Source of the DNA: Pseudoalteromonas shioyasakiensis
GTDB lineage: Bacteria > Pseudomonadota > Gammaproteobacteria > Enterobacterales > Alteromonadaceae
Assembly (NCBI RefSeq): GCF_024518675.1
Contig: NZ_JANIGL010000002.1
Location: 186,001 to 250,000, forward strand
Reading direction: 5' to 3'
DNA length: 64,000 bases
Each line of letters begins with the position of its first letter. The first letter of the stretch is position 1. Under the pieces are notes generated by a model. The model saw only the letters and a program-made list of their open reading frames with translations, did no database searches and was not told where the DNA came from. This document shows, piece by piece, positions 42,686 through 53,260 of this stretch. The position numbers and the translations under genes are program-made.

Positions 42686-42767
42686 GCGGGAGTGGCGGAA
42701 TTGGCAGTTGCCTTGAATTAGACGCTGGATTTAGGTTTCAAAACATTATTGCCTGTATATGCTCGAT
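42686..42767 (+). pseudogene. Broken tRNA-Leu copy 1
   Basis: The first 19 nt equal the true tRNA-Leu 5' end. Then 14 extra bases interrupt the D-loop before TAGACGC, the anticodon arm is damaged (TTTCAAAAC instead of TTCCAGTAAC), and no variable arm, T-arm or CCA follows. It directly abuts an intact tRNA-Leu. The 82-nt unit is about 80% alike to the second broken copy over its first 60 nt, including the same 14-base insertion. Confidence 0.85.
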
Positions 42768-42852
<85 letters not shown>

Positions 42853-42891
42853 TGTTCTTGATAAGAATTAAAACTATCAATTGTTTTCTGT

Positions 42892-42966
42892 TGGGATATC
42901 GCCAAGCGGTAAGGCACCAGGTTTTGATCCTGGCATTCCCAGGTTCAAATCCTGGTATCCCAGCCA
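42892..42966 (+). tRNA. tRNA-Gln(UUG), copy 1
   Basis: A 75-nt tRNA starting TGGGATATCG, with anticodon TTG in CCAGG-TTTTGAT-CCTGG and encoded CCA. The spacer before it holds the hairpin GTTCTT-GAT-AAGAA(T/C). Confidence 0.97.
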
Positions 42967-42971
42967 ACAAT

Positions 42972-43048
42972 GGCTAAGTAGCTCAGCTGGTTAGAGCACA
43001 TCACTCATAATGATGGGGTCACAGGTTCAAATCCCGTCTTAGCCACCA
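42972..43048 (+). tRNA. tRNA-Met (elongator, CAU), copy 2
   Basis: Differs from copy 1 by one D-loop base (CAGCTGG for CAGTTGG). It has anticodon CAT and encoded CCA. It begins five bases after tRNA-Gln copy 1. Confidence 0.97.
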
Positions 43049-43143
43049 TTTCTTCTTTTAGAAGTGGCTCTGCAAGAGTAAAATTGCACTCAATGAAGAG
43101 TTTAAAATAACTACCATTTCTTTGATTAATTCAAAGTGATAAT

Positions 43144-43228
<85 letters not shown>

Positions 43229-43268
43229 TGTTCTTGATAAGAACTAAAACTATCAATTAATTCTTAGT

Positions 43269-43343
43269 TGGGATATCGCCAAGCGGTAAGGCACCAGGTT
43301 TTGATCCTGGCATTCCCAGGTTCAAATCCTGGTATCCCAGCCA
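43269..43343 (+). tRNA. tRNA-Gln(UUG), copy 2
   Basis: Identical to copy 1, with anticodon TTG and encoded CCA. It is paired with Leu copy 2 in a Leu-Gln duplicated module. Confidence 0.97.
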
Positions 43344-43408
43344 ACTTCTTCTACCAAAGAAATGTTGTTTAAGAAATCTCTGTTAAGAGTTTAAATATAA
43401 GCTTATAT

Positions 43409-43493
<85 letters not shown>

Positions 43494-43533
43494 TGTTCTT
43501 GATAAGAACTAAAACTATCAAATAATTCTTAGT

Positions 43534-43608
43534 TGGGATATCGCCAAGCGGTAAGGCACCAGGTTTTGATCCTGGCATTCCCAGGTTCAAATCCTGGTAT
43601 CCCAGCCA
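43534..43608 (+). tRNA. tRNA-Gln(UUG), copy 3
   Basis: Identical to copy 1, with anticodon TTG and encoded CCA. The spacer after it repeats the one after copy 2 (CTTCTTCTACCAAAGAAATG). Confidence 0.97.
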
Positions 43609-43648
43609 ACTTCTTCTACCAAAGAAATGTTGTTTAAGAATATAGAAC

Positions 43649-43729
43649 TGTGGAGTGGCGGAATTGGCGGTTGTCTTAAATTAGACGCTGTATTTTGGTT
43701 CCAAAACGATTAACTGCATTCTAAGAACT
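43649..43729 (+). pseudogene. Broken tRNA-Leu copy 2
   Basis: This 81-nt unit begins GGAGTGGCGGAATTGG like tRNA-Leu, then has the same 14-base D-loop insertion as the first broken copy, and a changed anticodon arm that now forms the hairpin TTTTGG-TT-CCAAAA. There is no T-arm and no CCA. It again directly abuts an intact tRNA-Leu. The first three acceptor bases are also lost (TGT for GCG). Confidence 0.83.
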
Positions 43730-43814
<85 letters not shown>

Positions 43815-43853
43815 TGTTCTTAATTAGAACTAAAACTCATCCAAATTTAGAGT

Positions 43854-43928
43854 TGGGATATCGCCAAGCGGTAAGGCACCAGGTTTTGATCCTGGCATTC
43901 CCAGGTTCAAATCCTGGTATCCCAGCCA
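43854..43928 (+). tRNA. tRNA-Gln(UUG), copy 4
   Basis: Identical to copy 1, with anticodon TTG and encoded CCA. It is the last tRNA of the operon, followed within 17 bp by the heptamer array. Confidence 0.97.
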
Positions 43929-43945
43929 ATTTATTAACCCTCTCT

Positions 43946-44015
43946 CTTTAATCTTTAATCTTTAATCTTTAATCTTTAATCTTTAATCTTTAATCTTTAA
44001 TCTTTAATCTTTAAT
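43946..44015 (+). repeat. Heptanucleotide tandem repeat (CTTTAAT)10
   Basis: Ten perfect copies of CTTTAAT occupy 70 bp, followed by a partial C. The array lies between the last tRNA-Gln and the terminator of the convergent ubiF-like gene, outside any coding region. Such perfect short arrays change length by slipped-strand mispairing. Its place after a tRNA operon means it would be transcribed into the tRNA 3' trailer. Confidence 0.97.
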
Positions 44016-44016
44016 C

Positions 44017-44047
44017 AAAAATTGTTTGAGTGAGTTTTCACCCACTC
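44017..44047 (-). terminator. Terminator after the ubiF-like gene
   Basis: On the minus strand GAGTGGGT-GAAA-ACTCACTC forms an 8-bp stem (one G-T pair) capped by a GNRA-type tetraloop, then AAACAATTTTTG. It stands just after the gene's stop codon. Confidence 0.7.
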
Positions 44048-44060
44048 TGGCGTAAAACTA

Positions 44061-45230
44061 TTATTTTATTTCACCACTAATCGCGTATTTCAAAACCCAG
44101 TTTTTTACCGAGCCAGTATTATTCGCTAATTTCAAAAAGCGATTACGCGCCCATTGCAACGGTGTAAGTTGATTCGAAAAACCAAAATAACACGCATCCA
44201 TCATACTCATCATCAACAAGTTTGCTTTGCGACGGGTTTGCTCGTAGCGTTTAAGGTGTCTTACAGCACCAATATCATCTGCCGTAGCTAAAATATCAGC
44301 AAGGGCCGCCACATCTTGAAAGCCTAAATTAACCCCCTGCCCAGCTAAAGGGTTTATCGTATGTGCTGCATCTCCAACTAACACTAAACGCCCTGTTGAA
44401 TATTTATTAGCGTGTTGGCGAGCAAGTGGGAAGACCGCTTGATTATCAATTTCAAAATCACCTGCTAGCGGCGCAAAATTTTCAATTATTTGTTGTTTTA
44501 ATTGCTCTTTGGTTAATTTATTTAAATTTTGTAACTTCGCTGCGTCGTCGTACCAAATTAAATTAGCGTAAGGTGCCTGCATAGGTAAAAATGCAACTGG
44601 GCCGCTAGGTTTAAACTGTTGCCATGTTTTAATTTGCTGCGGGGCATCCAATTTAATTAAAACGCCCATACAGTGTTGTTGGTATTGCCAACCAGTTACC
44701 CCAATATTTGCTTTTGCGCGCAATTGCGACTGACCACCATCTGCTGCAATAACTAAATCAGCACTGTAGCGCTGCTCACCATAAATTAGGCTAATATCTT
44801 GCGCCGTTTGTTCAATTGCACAAATCGGCGATTTAATATCAATTACCTCAATACCGTATTGCTCAAACTGATGCCATAAACTGGCTTGAATTAATTTGTT
44901 CTCGATTAAATGACCTAAGTGCGATGTGTTAATGTCGCTGCAATCGAACAACAAATTATCGTCAAGACGTTCAAACGCTTCTAATTGCTGGTATGGCGCT
45001 AAGCGAGATTGTCTTAAAAGTGCCATAGCACCTAGCTCATCGAGTAGTTTCTCAGAAAAACGATTGATAGCCGATACGCGTATATCGATAGTTTCGCTTT
45101 GCAGTACTTGCTCAGCATTGATAGGTCGTTGCTCTATCACACGTACATCACAACCTTGCTTCGCTAATTTTACAGCCATTGCAGCGCCGACCATTCCACC
45201 ACCCACGACGATAACTTTGTTTTTTTGCAT
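44061..45230 (-). CDS. ubiF: UbiF/UbiH-family FAD-dependent ubiquinone hydroxylase
   Basis: This 389-aa flavoprotein monooxygenase hydroxylates a ubiquinone precursor ring. The FAD GxGxxG motif is VVGGGMVGAAMA near residue 8, the second NAD/FAD motif is VIAADGGQSQLR, and the GD motif is LVGDAAHTINPLAGQGVNLGF near 285. Sequence features such as WYDDAAKLQ and its place between a Met-Leu-Gln tRNA cluster and miaB match E. coli ubiF. UbiH or VisC cannot be fully excluded. The ATG at 45230 is chosen over a TTG eight codons earlier. Confidence 0.88.
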   Translation of the reverse strand: MQKNKVIVVGGGMVGAAMAVKLAKQGCDVRVIEQRPINAEQVLQSETIDIRVSAINRFSEKLLDELGAMALLRQSRLAPYQQLEAFERLDDNLLFDCSDINTSHLGHLIENKLIQASLWHQFEQYGIEVIDIKSPICAIEQTAQDISLIYGEQRYSADLVIAADGGQSQLRAKANIGVTGWQYQQHCMGVLIKLDAPQQIKTWQQFKPSGPVAFLPMQAPYANLIWYDDAAKLQNLNKLTKEQLKQQIIENFAPLAGDFEIDNQAVFPLARQHANKYSTGRLVLVGDAAHTINPLAGQGVNLGFQDVAALADILATADDIGAVRHLKRYEQTRRKANLLMMSMMDACYFGFSNQLTPLQWARNRFLKLANNTGSVKNWVLKYAISGEIK

Positions 45231-45500
45231 ATTTTTTATCACAACTAAGGTCAATTACTATGAGATTGATTGTAACGTACTTGGCTGAAAAAATGCGAGT
45301 TGCTTTGCTGCTCTGGCCCCTTAATGCAAGGTTTGTTTGATTTCAAACCACAAAGATCAAATCTATACTTGGATCTGAGCGGGTATCCAGATAAAATACG
45401 CGTCCTTTAAGTTAGCGGGCATTTAAATGCTCATGCCACTTAATCCTGTTTCTAGCACATTTTAGTGCCACTACCGAATTGAAAACGAGGCTATATTTCA

Positions 45501-46946
45501 ATGAGTAAAAAGCTGCATATTAAAACTTGGGGTTGTCAGATGAATGAGTACGACTCTCAGAAAATGGCGGATCTCCTCGATGCAACCAACGGCTATCAGT
45601 TAACTGAAGAAGCCGGTGAAGCAGATGTCATTCTACTCAATACGTGTTCAATTCGTGAAAAAGCACAAGAAAAGGTGTTTCATCAACTGGGTCGTTGGAA
45701 GTTATTAAAAGATGACAAGCCAGACTTAATTATTGGTGTAGGTGGCTGTGTTGCTTCGCAAGAAGGTGATTCTATTCGCCAACGCGCCCCTTTTGTTGAT
45801 GTGATTTTTGGCCCACAAACTTTACACCGTTTGCCTGAAATGATTAAACAAGTGCAAGGCAATAAAGGCAGTTCAGTGGTTGATATTTCATTCCCAGAGA
45901 TTGAAAAGTTCGACCGTTTGCCTGAACCAAAAGCTGAAGGCCCAAGCGCATTTGTATCTATTATGGAAGGTTGCTCAAAATACTGTACTTTCTGCGTGGT
46001 CCCATATACCCGCGGTGAAGAAGTAAGCCGCCCACTTGATGACGTATTGCTTGAAGTTGCTCAACTTGCAGAGCAAGGCGTGCGTGAAGTTAACCTGCTT
46101 GGTCAGAACGTGAATGCTTATCGTGGTGAAACTTACGATGGCGAAATTTGTTACTTCTCAGATTTAATTCGTTATGTAGCAGCAATTGATGGTATCGACC
46201 GTATTCGTTATACCACATCGCACCCAGTAGAATTTACGCCTGATATTATTGACGCCTACGCAGATGTACCTGAGCTTGTTGATCACTTACACCTACCAGT
46301 GCAAAGTGGTTCTGACCGTATTCTTAATTTAATGAAACGCGGCCATACTGCCCTAGAATACAAATCAACAATTCGTAAGCTGCGTAAAATCCGCCCTAAT
46401 TTAAGCATGTCGTCTGACTTCATTATTGGCTTTCCGGGTGAAAGCAAGATGGACTTTGAAGCCACCATGAACCTTATTAACGACATCGGTTTTGATATGA
46501 GCTTTAGCTTTATCTACAGTGCACGTCCAGGTACTCCAGCTGCGGATTTGCCTGATGATGTATCTGAGCAAGAGAAAAAAGAACGCTTATACCTACTACA
46601 GAACCGCATTACTCAGATGGCCCAGCAAATCAGCCGCCAAATGTTTAATACCGAACAACGCATACTCGTTGAAGGTCCATCAAAGAAAAACCCGATGGAA
46701 TTACGTGGTCGTACAGAGAACAACCGCGTGGTAAATTTCGTAGGACCTCATAATGTGATCGGTCAGTTTGTTGATGTACGTATTACTGAAGCACTACCAA
46801 ACTCTTTACGTGGTGACTTAATTCGTACAGAATCAGAAATGAACTTGCGCCGTGACGTTGCCCCTGCTGATATTTTAAGTAAAGCAGCACAACCTGAACC
46901 ACAAGCCGCACCGAACGAAATTGGTGTTGCGACATTCGTTCCGTAG
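45501..46946 (+). CDS. miaB: tRNA-2-methylthio-N6-dimethylallyladenosine synthase MiaB
   Basis: MiaB is a radical-SAM enzyme that adds the methylthio group to i6A37 of tRNAs reading codons that begin with U. The 481-aa protein has the N-terminal auxiliary cluster cysteines C12, C49 and C83, the radical-SAM cysteines C158, C162 and C165, and a C-terminal TRAM domain. It begins the miaB-ybeZ-ybeY-corC-lnt operon, in the same order as in E. coli. Confidence 0.97.
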   Translation: MSKKLHIKTWGCQMNEYDSQKMADLLDATNGYQLTEEAGEADVILLNTCSIREKAQEKVFHQLGRWKLLKDDKPDLIIGVGGCVASQEGDSIRQRAPFVDVIFGPQTLHRLPEMIKQVQGNKGSSVVDISFPEIEKFDRLPEPKAEGPSAFVSIMEGCSKYCTFCVVPYTRGEEVSRPLDDVLLEVAQLAEQGVREVNLLGQNVNAYRGETYDGEICYFSDLIRYVAAIDGIDRIRYTTSHPVEFTPDIIDAYADVPELVDHLHLPVQSGSDRILNLMKRGHTALEYKSTIRKLRKIRPNLSMSSDFIIGFPGESKMDFEATMNLINDIGFDMSFSFIYSARPGTPAADLPDDVSEQEKKERLYLLQNRITQMAQQISRQMFNTEQRILVEGPSKKNPMELRGRTENNRVVNFVGPHNVIGQFVDVRITEALPNSLRGDLIRTESEMNLRRDVAPADILSKAAQPEPQAAPNEIGVATFVP

Positions 46947-46958
46947 GCGATAATGATT

Positions 46959-46978
46959 GTGCCAGCAATAGCTGGCAC
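46959..46978 (+). other. Intercistronic hairpin between miaB and ybeZ
   Basis: GTGCCAGC-AATA-GCTGGCAC is a perfect 8-bp stem without a T-run, 9 bp before the ybeZ ribosome site. It may be an mRNA stability or processing element that separates the levels of miaB and ybeZ. Confidence 0.6.
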
Positions 46979-46997
46979 ACCACAACAGGAAGCCATT

Positions 46998-48059
46998 TTG
47001 AGTAATCAGTTAAAAAAATTAGAGATTTATTTAGAACCCTCCGACAATAAGCGCCTATCTTCTTTATGCGGCCCGTTTGATGAAAATATCAAACAAATTG
47101 AACGCCGTTTGGGTGTAGAAATAACTCATCGTGACAACTACTTTAAAATTACCGGTAAAACAACAAGTGCCTTTGCTGCGATGGAAATCGTCAAAGACTT
47201 GTATGTTGAAACCCAGCCTGTACGTGGTGTGGTTAACGATATTGAACCGAACACAGTGCATCTAGCCATTACTGAATCAACCGCGCTTGAACAAGATGAG
47301 CTAAGCGAATACGGCAAAGAAGTAGTGATTAAAACGCGCCGAGGCGTGATTAAACCACGCAACGATAACCAGGGCCATTACGTATCGAATATTTTTCGTC
47401 ACGATATTACCTTTGGTATCGGTCCCGCTGGAACTGGCAAAACATACCTTGCTGTGGCAGCGGCAGTTGATGCATTAGAACGTCAAGAAATACGCCGAAT
47501 ATTGCTTACTCGCCCCGCTGTTGAAGCCGGTGAACGGTTAGGTTTTTTACCTGGTGATTTAAGCCAAAAAATCGACCCATACTTGCGACCATTATATGAC
47601 GCGCTATTTGAAATGCTAGGCTTTGAAAAGGTTGAAAAACTGCTTGAGCAGAACGTGATAGAAGTTGCTCCACTTGCTTTTATGCGTGGACGAACCTTAA
47701 ACGACGCCTTTATTATTTTAGATGAAAGCCAAAATACCACCGTCGAGCAAATGAAAATGTTCTTAACCCGTATCGGTTTTAATTCTAAAGCAGTAATAAC
47801 GGGTGATATTACCCAAGTTGATCTACCACGCGGTGCCCGCTCAGGCCTTCGCCACGCAATTAATGTATTGAGTGATGTGGATGAAGTCAGCTTTAACTTT
47901 TTCCAGTCACACGATGTGGTACGCCACCCCGTTGTAGCACGTATTGTTGAAGCCTATGAGCGTAATGACGAAGCTGAGCGTACTAAACGTGCCGAAAAAC
48001 AACGTGCAAAAGATTTACTCGCCAATGCCGAGCAATCTGACACTGAGACTAAAGAGTAA
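46998..48059 (+). CDS. ybeZ: PhoH-like ATPase YbeZ
   Basis: YbeZ is a PhoH-family ATPase that works with the RNase YbeY on RNA. From the TTG at 46998 it is 353 aa and starts [17 protein letters not shown], as in homologues; AGGA stands seven bases before this TTG. The ATG at 46953 would put the intercistronic hairpin inside the coding sequence. Walker A is [13 protein letters not shown], Walker B is [12 protein letters not shown], and a final ITQVDLP sensor is visible. It ends in a charged tail. Confidence 0.93.
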   Translation: MSNQLKKLEIYLEPSDNKRLSSLCGPFDENIKQIERRLGVEITHRDNYFKITGKTTSAFAAMEIVKDLYVETQPVRGVVNDIEPNTVHLAITESTALEQDELSEYGKEVVIKTRRGVIKPRNDNQGHYVSNIFRHDITFGIGPAGTGKTYLAVAAAVDALERQEIRRILLTRPAVEAGERLGFLPGDLSQKIDPYLRPLYDALFEMLGFEKVEKLLEQNVIEVAPLAFMRGRTLNDAFIILDESQNTTVEQMKMFLTRIGFNSKAVITGDITQVDLPRGARSGLRHAINVLSDVDEVSFNFFQSHDVVRHPVVARIVEAYERNDEAERTKRAEKQRAKDLLANAEQSDTETKE

Positions 48060-48063
48060 TACT

Positions 48064-48522
48064 GTGACAACAGAACTTGATTTACAAATTGCCTGTGAGT
48101 TTGACAACTTACCTAGCCTTGAACAATTTGCGTTATGGGCTAACAAAGTGCTCAGTCAGTATCGCGATGAATCTGAATTAACGATTGTGATTGCAGACGA
48201 AGAGCAAAGCCAGCAACTTAATAATGATTACCGTGGTAAAAATAAACCAACTAATGTGTTGTCATTCGAATTTGAGGCACCACCAGGGATAGAGCTCCCA
48301 CTAGTTGGCGATTTAATCATTTGTCCAGCCATTGTTTTAGCTGAAGCAAATGAGCAAGAAAAGACCTTTCATGACCACTTTGCCCATATGGTGATCCACG
48401 GATGCTTGCATTTACTTGGGTTTGACCATATAAAGGACGAAGATGCGAACGAGATGGAAAGCATAGAAAAGCAATTACTTGCCGATCTAGGCATAGCAGA
48501 CCCATATCGGGACGATATTTAA
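48064..48522 (+). CDS. ybeY: Endoribonuclease / rRNA maturation factor YbeY
   Basis: YbeY is a metal-dependent endonuclease acting in 16S rRNA 3' maturation and ribosome quality control. The 152-aa protein has the zinc motif [11 protein letters not shown] near residue 115 and the [15 protein letters not shown] block near 60. The GTG start at 48064 gives [12 protein letters not shown], like E. coli; the much longer open frame from 47944 overlaps ybeZ and is not supported. It lies 4 bp after ybeZ. Confidence 0.95.
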   Translation: MTTELDLQIACEFDNLPSLEQFALWANKVLSQYRDESELTIVIADEEQSQQLNNDYRGKNKPTNVLSFEFEAPPGIELPLVGDLIICPAIVLAEANEQEKTFHDHFAHMVIHGCLHLLGFDHIKDEDANEMESIEKQLLADLGIADPYRDDI

Positions 48523-49397
48523 TTTAACGGAGCAAATAGACGCAATGAGCGACGATAACTCGCAGACTAGCCAGGGTTCTTCTAGCAAGACCTGGTTGGG
48601 TAGAATTACCCAAATGTTGCAAGGGGAACCCCAGAATAGAGAAGAGCTGGTTGAAGTAATTGCCGATGCGCAAGAACGGGATGTCATTGATCCTGAAACC
48701 AAAGAGATGATTGAAGGTGTGCTTGGTGTATCTGAGCTTAAAGTGCGAGACATCATGATCCCGCGCTCACAAATGATCACCTTAGAGGTTGATGCACAGC
48801 TAGAACAATTAATACCTATGATGGTTGATTCAACGCATTCACGTTTTCCTGTGGTTTGCGAAGACAAAGACCATGTAGAAGGTATTTTATTAGCAAAAGA
48901 TTTACTGCCGTTAATATTAAACAAAGACGATCAATTACCGTCTTTACGTGACTACTTACGCCCAGCTGTTGTGGTGCCTGAGAGTAAACGCGTAGACACA
49001 TTACTGAATGAATTTCGTCAACAACGCTACCACATGGCTATTGTTATTGATGAGTATGGTGGTGTATCTGGTTTAGTCACTATCGAAGATATCTTAGAAA
49101 TCATCGTAGGTGAAATTGAAGACGAGCATGACGAAGAAGAAGAGCAACAAGATATTCGTCAACTTGCCAAACATGTTTATGTAGTGCAAGCGCTAACACC
49201 TGTTGATGACTTTAACGAAAAGTTTAAAACAGGCTACAGCACACAAGAAGCCGACACTATCGGTGGCACTGTGTTGCACGCGTTTGGCCATATGCCAGGA
49301 CGCGGGGAAACCATCGAAATTGATGGCCTACAATTTAAAGTAACCAATGCAGATAGCCGTCGCTTATTGCAACTACAGGTTACCGTACCTAAGGCTG

Positions 49398-51015
<1,618 letters not shown>

Positions 51016-51024
51016 AGTTTATTC

Positions 51025-51055
51025 GTAGGTTGGATTGAGTGCAACGAAACCCAAC
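51025..51055. repeat. REP-like palindromic element
   Basis: GTAGGTTGGATT...AACCCAAC, with an imperfect inverted repeat (GTTGGATT/AACCCAAC) around GAGTGCAACGA. It resembles the short interspersed palindromes found many times in marine gammaproteobacterial genomes. Only one copy is visible in this window, so repetitiveness is inferred from general knowledge. Confidence 0.5.
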
Positions 51056-51178
51056 AACTTAAAAAGATTTATTTTGCGCAGATCATTAATACTATACGTG
51101 ATTTTTTAAGCTCATATTTCATTTATTAGCTTGAAAACCTTAGTTAGACTAAAACATGTAGTTTTATAACAATAGATG

Positions 51179-51466
51179 TTATTTACTTCGTTTCATCAGT
51201 TTTTTATGCACTGCATCTTTATCTCGTTTGCCGATAGCGAGTACATATACTACAACTTCATCATCAATCACTTCATAGGCGAGCCTGTAGCCTGCTGTGC
51301 GCAATTTTATTTTATATACGCTATCAAAACCTCTTAATTTCGATGCTGGTACATGAGGATTTTCTAGTCGCTCTATGAGTTTCTTTTTAAACTGACTTTT
51401 TATCGGTGGAGCAAGTTTGTTCCACTCTTTTAGTGCTACGGGTAAAAATTTGAGCTTATAAGTCAT
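51179..51466 (-). CDS. RelE-family toxin (StbE type)
   Basis: This 95-aa protein is very close to E. coli RelE in pattern: ALKEWNKL near residue 11, KLRGFDSVYKIKLRTAGYRLAYEV around 45-68, and VYVLAIGKRDKDAVH at the end. It is predicted to cleave mRNA at the ribosome A site and is held by the antitoxin encoded just upstream. The ATG at 51466 lies inside the antitoxin gene (11-bp overlap), as expected for co-translated toxin-antitoxin genes. Confidence 0.92.
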   Translation of the reverse strand: MTYKLKFLPVALKEWNKLAPPIKSQFKKKLIERLENPHVPASKLRGFDSVYKIKLRTAGYRLAYEVIDDEVVVYVLAIGKRDKDAVHKKLMKRSK

Positions 51467-51707
51467 CAATATTAACTTCAACAGCCTCTGATAAGTCTGC
51501 TCTGCGACTTTCGATAATTTTTGCTAATTCAATATCGTCGATAAGTTCCATTAGAAACTCATACGTTTGCGCAGGTACTAAATAAGCTGCTGGTTTATTG
51601 TGATTTAAAATAGCTATCGCTGAACCATCAGCTTCATTTAATAACGCTGTTGGGTTTTTCTTTAATTCTGAAATACTTGCTGAACAGTCTGCTAATATTT
51701 GTCTCAT
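51456..51707 (-). CDS. Phd/YefM-family antitoxin (StbD type)
   Basis: This 83-aa protein starts with a Phd/YefM DNA-binding fold (SISELKKNPTALLNEADG, AILNHNKPAAYLVP) and ends with an acidic toxin-binding tail (ADLSEAVEVNIDDL). It is of the StbD type that pairs with RelE-like StbE. It should neutralise the toxin and repress its own promoter in the 90 bp upstream. GGTGAG precedes the ATG. Confidence 0.92.
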   Translation of the reverse strand: MRQILADCSASISELKKNPTALLNEADGSAIAILNHNKPAAYLVPAQTYEFLMELIDDIELAKIIESRRADLSEAVEVNIDDL

Positions 51708-51800
51708 AACTCACCAAAATGACCATAAATATGAGCTAAATTTAGACCTTTTTTAGTTTTATAGCTAGCTATTTTTGCAGCCTTTTATTTTAGGTACACC

Positions 51801-52037
51801 CTACTTCGTAAACAACTTCTCAAACAATAGCTCGGCTTGTTTTAGGCCTTCTTCGGTCAGTACGACTGATTTAGCTTTACCAATAGGGTTATCTATTAAA
51901 CCTTTATCATGCAATCTATTAGTAATATCCCAATCAATTTGCTTCCATGCACGGCAGTGATCGTGCAAGGTTAGATACATCAGCGCTAATGCAGCGTCAT
52001 CTATTTTATCTTCATCAATTTGTGTTTCAGTATTCAT
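51801..52037 (-). CDS. DUF6429 family protein
   Basis: This 78-aa soluble protein has the DUF6429 pattern: DKIDDAALALMYLTLHD near residue 10, AWKQIDWDITNRLHDKGLI near 30, and GKAKSVVLTEEGLKQAELLF near 55. The second half looks like a winged-helix end (GLIDNPIGKAKSVVLTEEG), but function is unknown. The start at 52037 has GAGGGG upstream. It stands alone next to the toxin-antitoxin pair. Confidence 0.8.
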   Translation of the reverse strand: MNTETQIDEDKIDDAALALMYLTLHDHCRAWKQIDWDITNRLHDKGLIDNPIGKAKSVVLTEEGLKQAELLFEKLFTK

Positions 52038-52237
52038 TGTCCACCCCTCATTTGATTGCATTATTAAATCTTAAGGTTGCACTGTATTGTCCAATAAAAG
52101 CGCTTTTTGCCATAAATGGCGACCTACAATTTATAGCTAAATGCCGAAGTTTGAGCAAACCAGAACTAAAATATTTACCCGTTCGAATTTATAATTCATT
52201 CCTTAATCGCCTTTTCTATTATTTCTGGAGTGGCGGG

Positions 52238-53227
52238 CTAATTCATACTCCCTTTTATAACAACTGTTGCTGATATTTTATCTTGAATGGCTTGACGGTT
52301 TGGGTCCCAATATACTTGTAAGAACCCCAATAAACCAGTTGCAAAGCCTGCGCCATAACCACCGTAACGACCAAAGCAATCAAGTAAACCTAACGCCTCT
52401 CCATTCAAAGCGACTACACGAATATTACACACCTTTTTACCCGGCGTTTGCCCTTTCCATAAAAGAGAAAACAAAGTGAAATAAATCGCAGCCCAGCCAA
52501 AGCCCAAACCTAAATCCTCTATGATACCTATAGCCCACTTTAAAATACTATGAGATGTTGTTGAGTTTGACTGTGGCTCTATATCGTCAACTCCCTCTAA
52601 TAGTTGTTCATCATGTGATTGCTGGCTTGACTCAATGAGCAAATACAGCAGCCCTTTCGCCATATTAATATCTTCAATCTCGTTAACTTCGCTGAGCTCA
52701 TCAAGTTCAGCGAGCTTTGGTACTTGAGATACTAAATTAGCCAACTTAGCTGTTTGACACGCTTGATCGCACAGCTGCTCACCTGAGGTTTGTTTTAAAT
52801 ACGCCTTAGCAACCTGTATTTCTTCTGGGCTTAATACTATATCTTGCTGAACACCCGCACTTTCAGCCACAGCGTCACCATCAAAGTAATCAATTGCGAC
52901 TGACAATAAATACAACGAGCTAAAAAACAACAAGGTAGCTGCCGTTAATTTTAATACTCGCCGCCAAAATGAGTTCATTTTAGGTAAGTGTTTTTGCGCA
53001 GTGCCTTTATAAAAAGCCACTGTAGCCACAAATGCAATTAAAGCGGCACTGAGCTTTGCCGCAAGAAAGATTAACATAACATCAATAATCATCGCTGACG
53101 CTCGCCTTGTTGGCGATGCCAGCGATAACCCTAATAATGCTTCATCTATTTTAAATGCATAAGGTGTAATGACTTCTTTGGTTTCAGAGTGTGTTAACTT
53201 CAACTCTTCTATTTGTTTAGCCTTCAT
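52238..53227 (-). CDS. RDD family membrane protein with a large central insert
   Basis: This 329-aa protein has the RDD N-terminal signature in a TM helix (SPTRRASAMIIDVMLIFLAA near residue 38) and the C-terminal RDD half (LLWKGQTPGKKVCNIRVVAL, WDPNRQAIQDKISATVVI). Between them lies an unusual region of about 150 residues that is acidic, contains a CDQAC pair and is probably periplasmic. Function is unknown. Many RDD proteins join the two halves directly, so this is a split version. Confidence 0.85.
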   Translation of the reverse strand: MKAKQIEELKLTHSETKEVITPYAFKIDEALLGLSLASPTRRASAMIIDVMLIFLAAKLSAALIAFVATVAFYKGTAQKHLPKMNSFWRRVLKLTAATLLFFSSLYLLSVAIDYFDGDAVAESAGVQQDIVLSPEEIQVAKAYLKQTSGEQLCDQACQTAKLANLVSQVPKLAELDELSEVNEIEDINMAKGLLYLLIESSQQSHDEQLLEGVDDIEPQSNSTTSHSILKWAIGIIEDLGLGFGWAAIYFTLFSLLWKGQTPGKKVCNIRVVALNGEALGLLDCFGRYGGYGAGFATGLLGFLQVYWDPNRQAIQDKISATVVIKGSMN

Positions 53228-53260
53228 AAAGTTCTTATATCCTTGAGCTATTATTAGTAG

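Noticed and set aside
43946-44015. Promoter phase-variation switch like those of Haemophilus heptamer repeats
   Set aside because: No gene starts downstream on either strand; the array lies between two transcript 3' ends.
47944-48063. Longer ybeY with 40 extra N-terminal residues
   Set aside because: The extension overlaps ybeZ in another frame, and the GTG at 48064 gives the family N-terminus.
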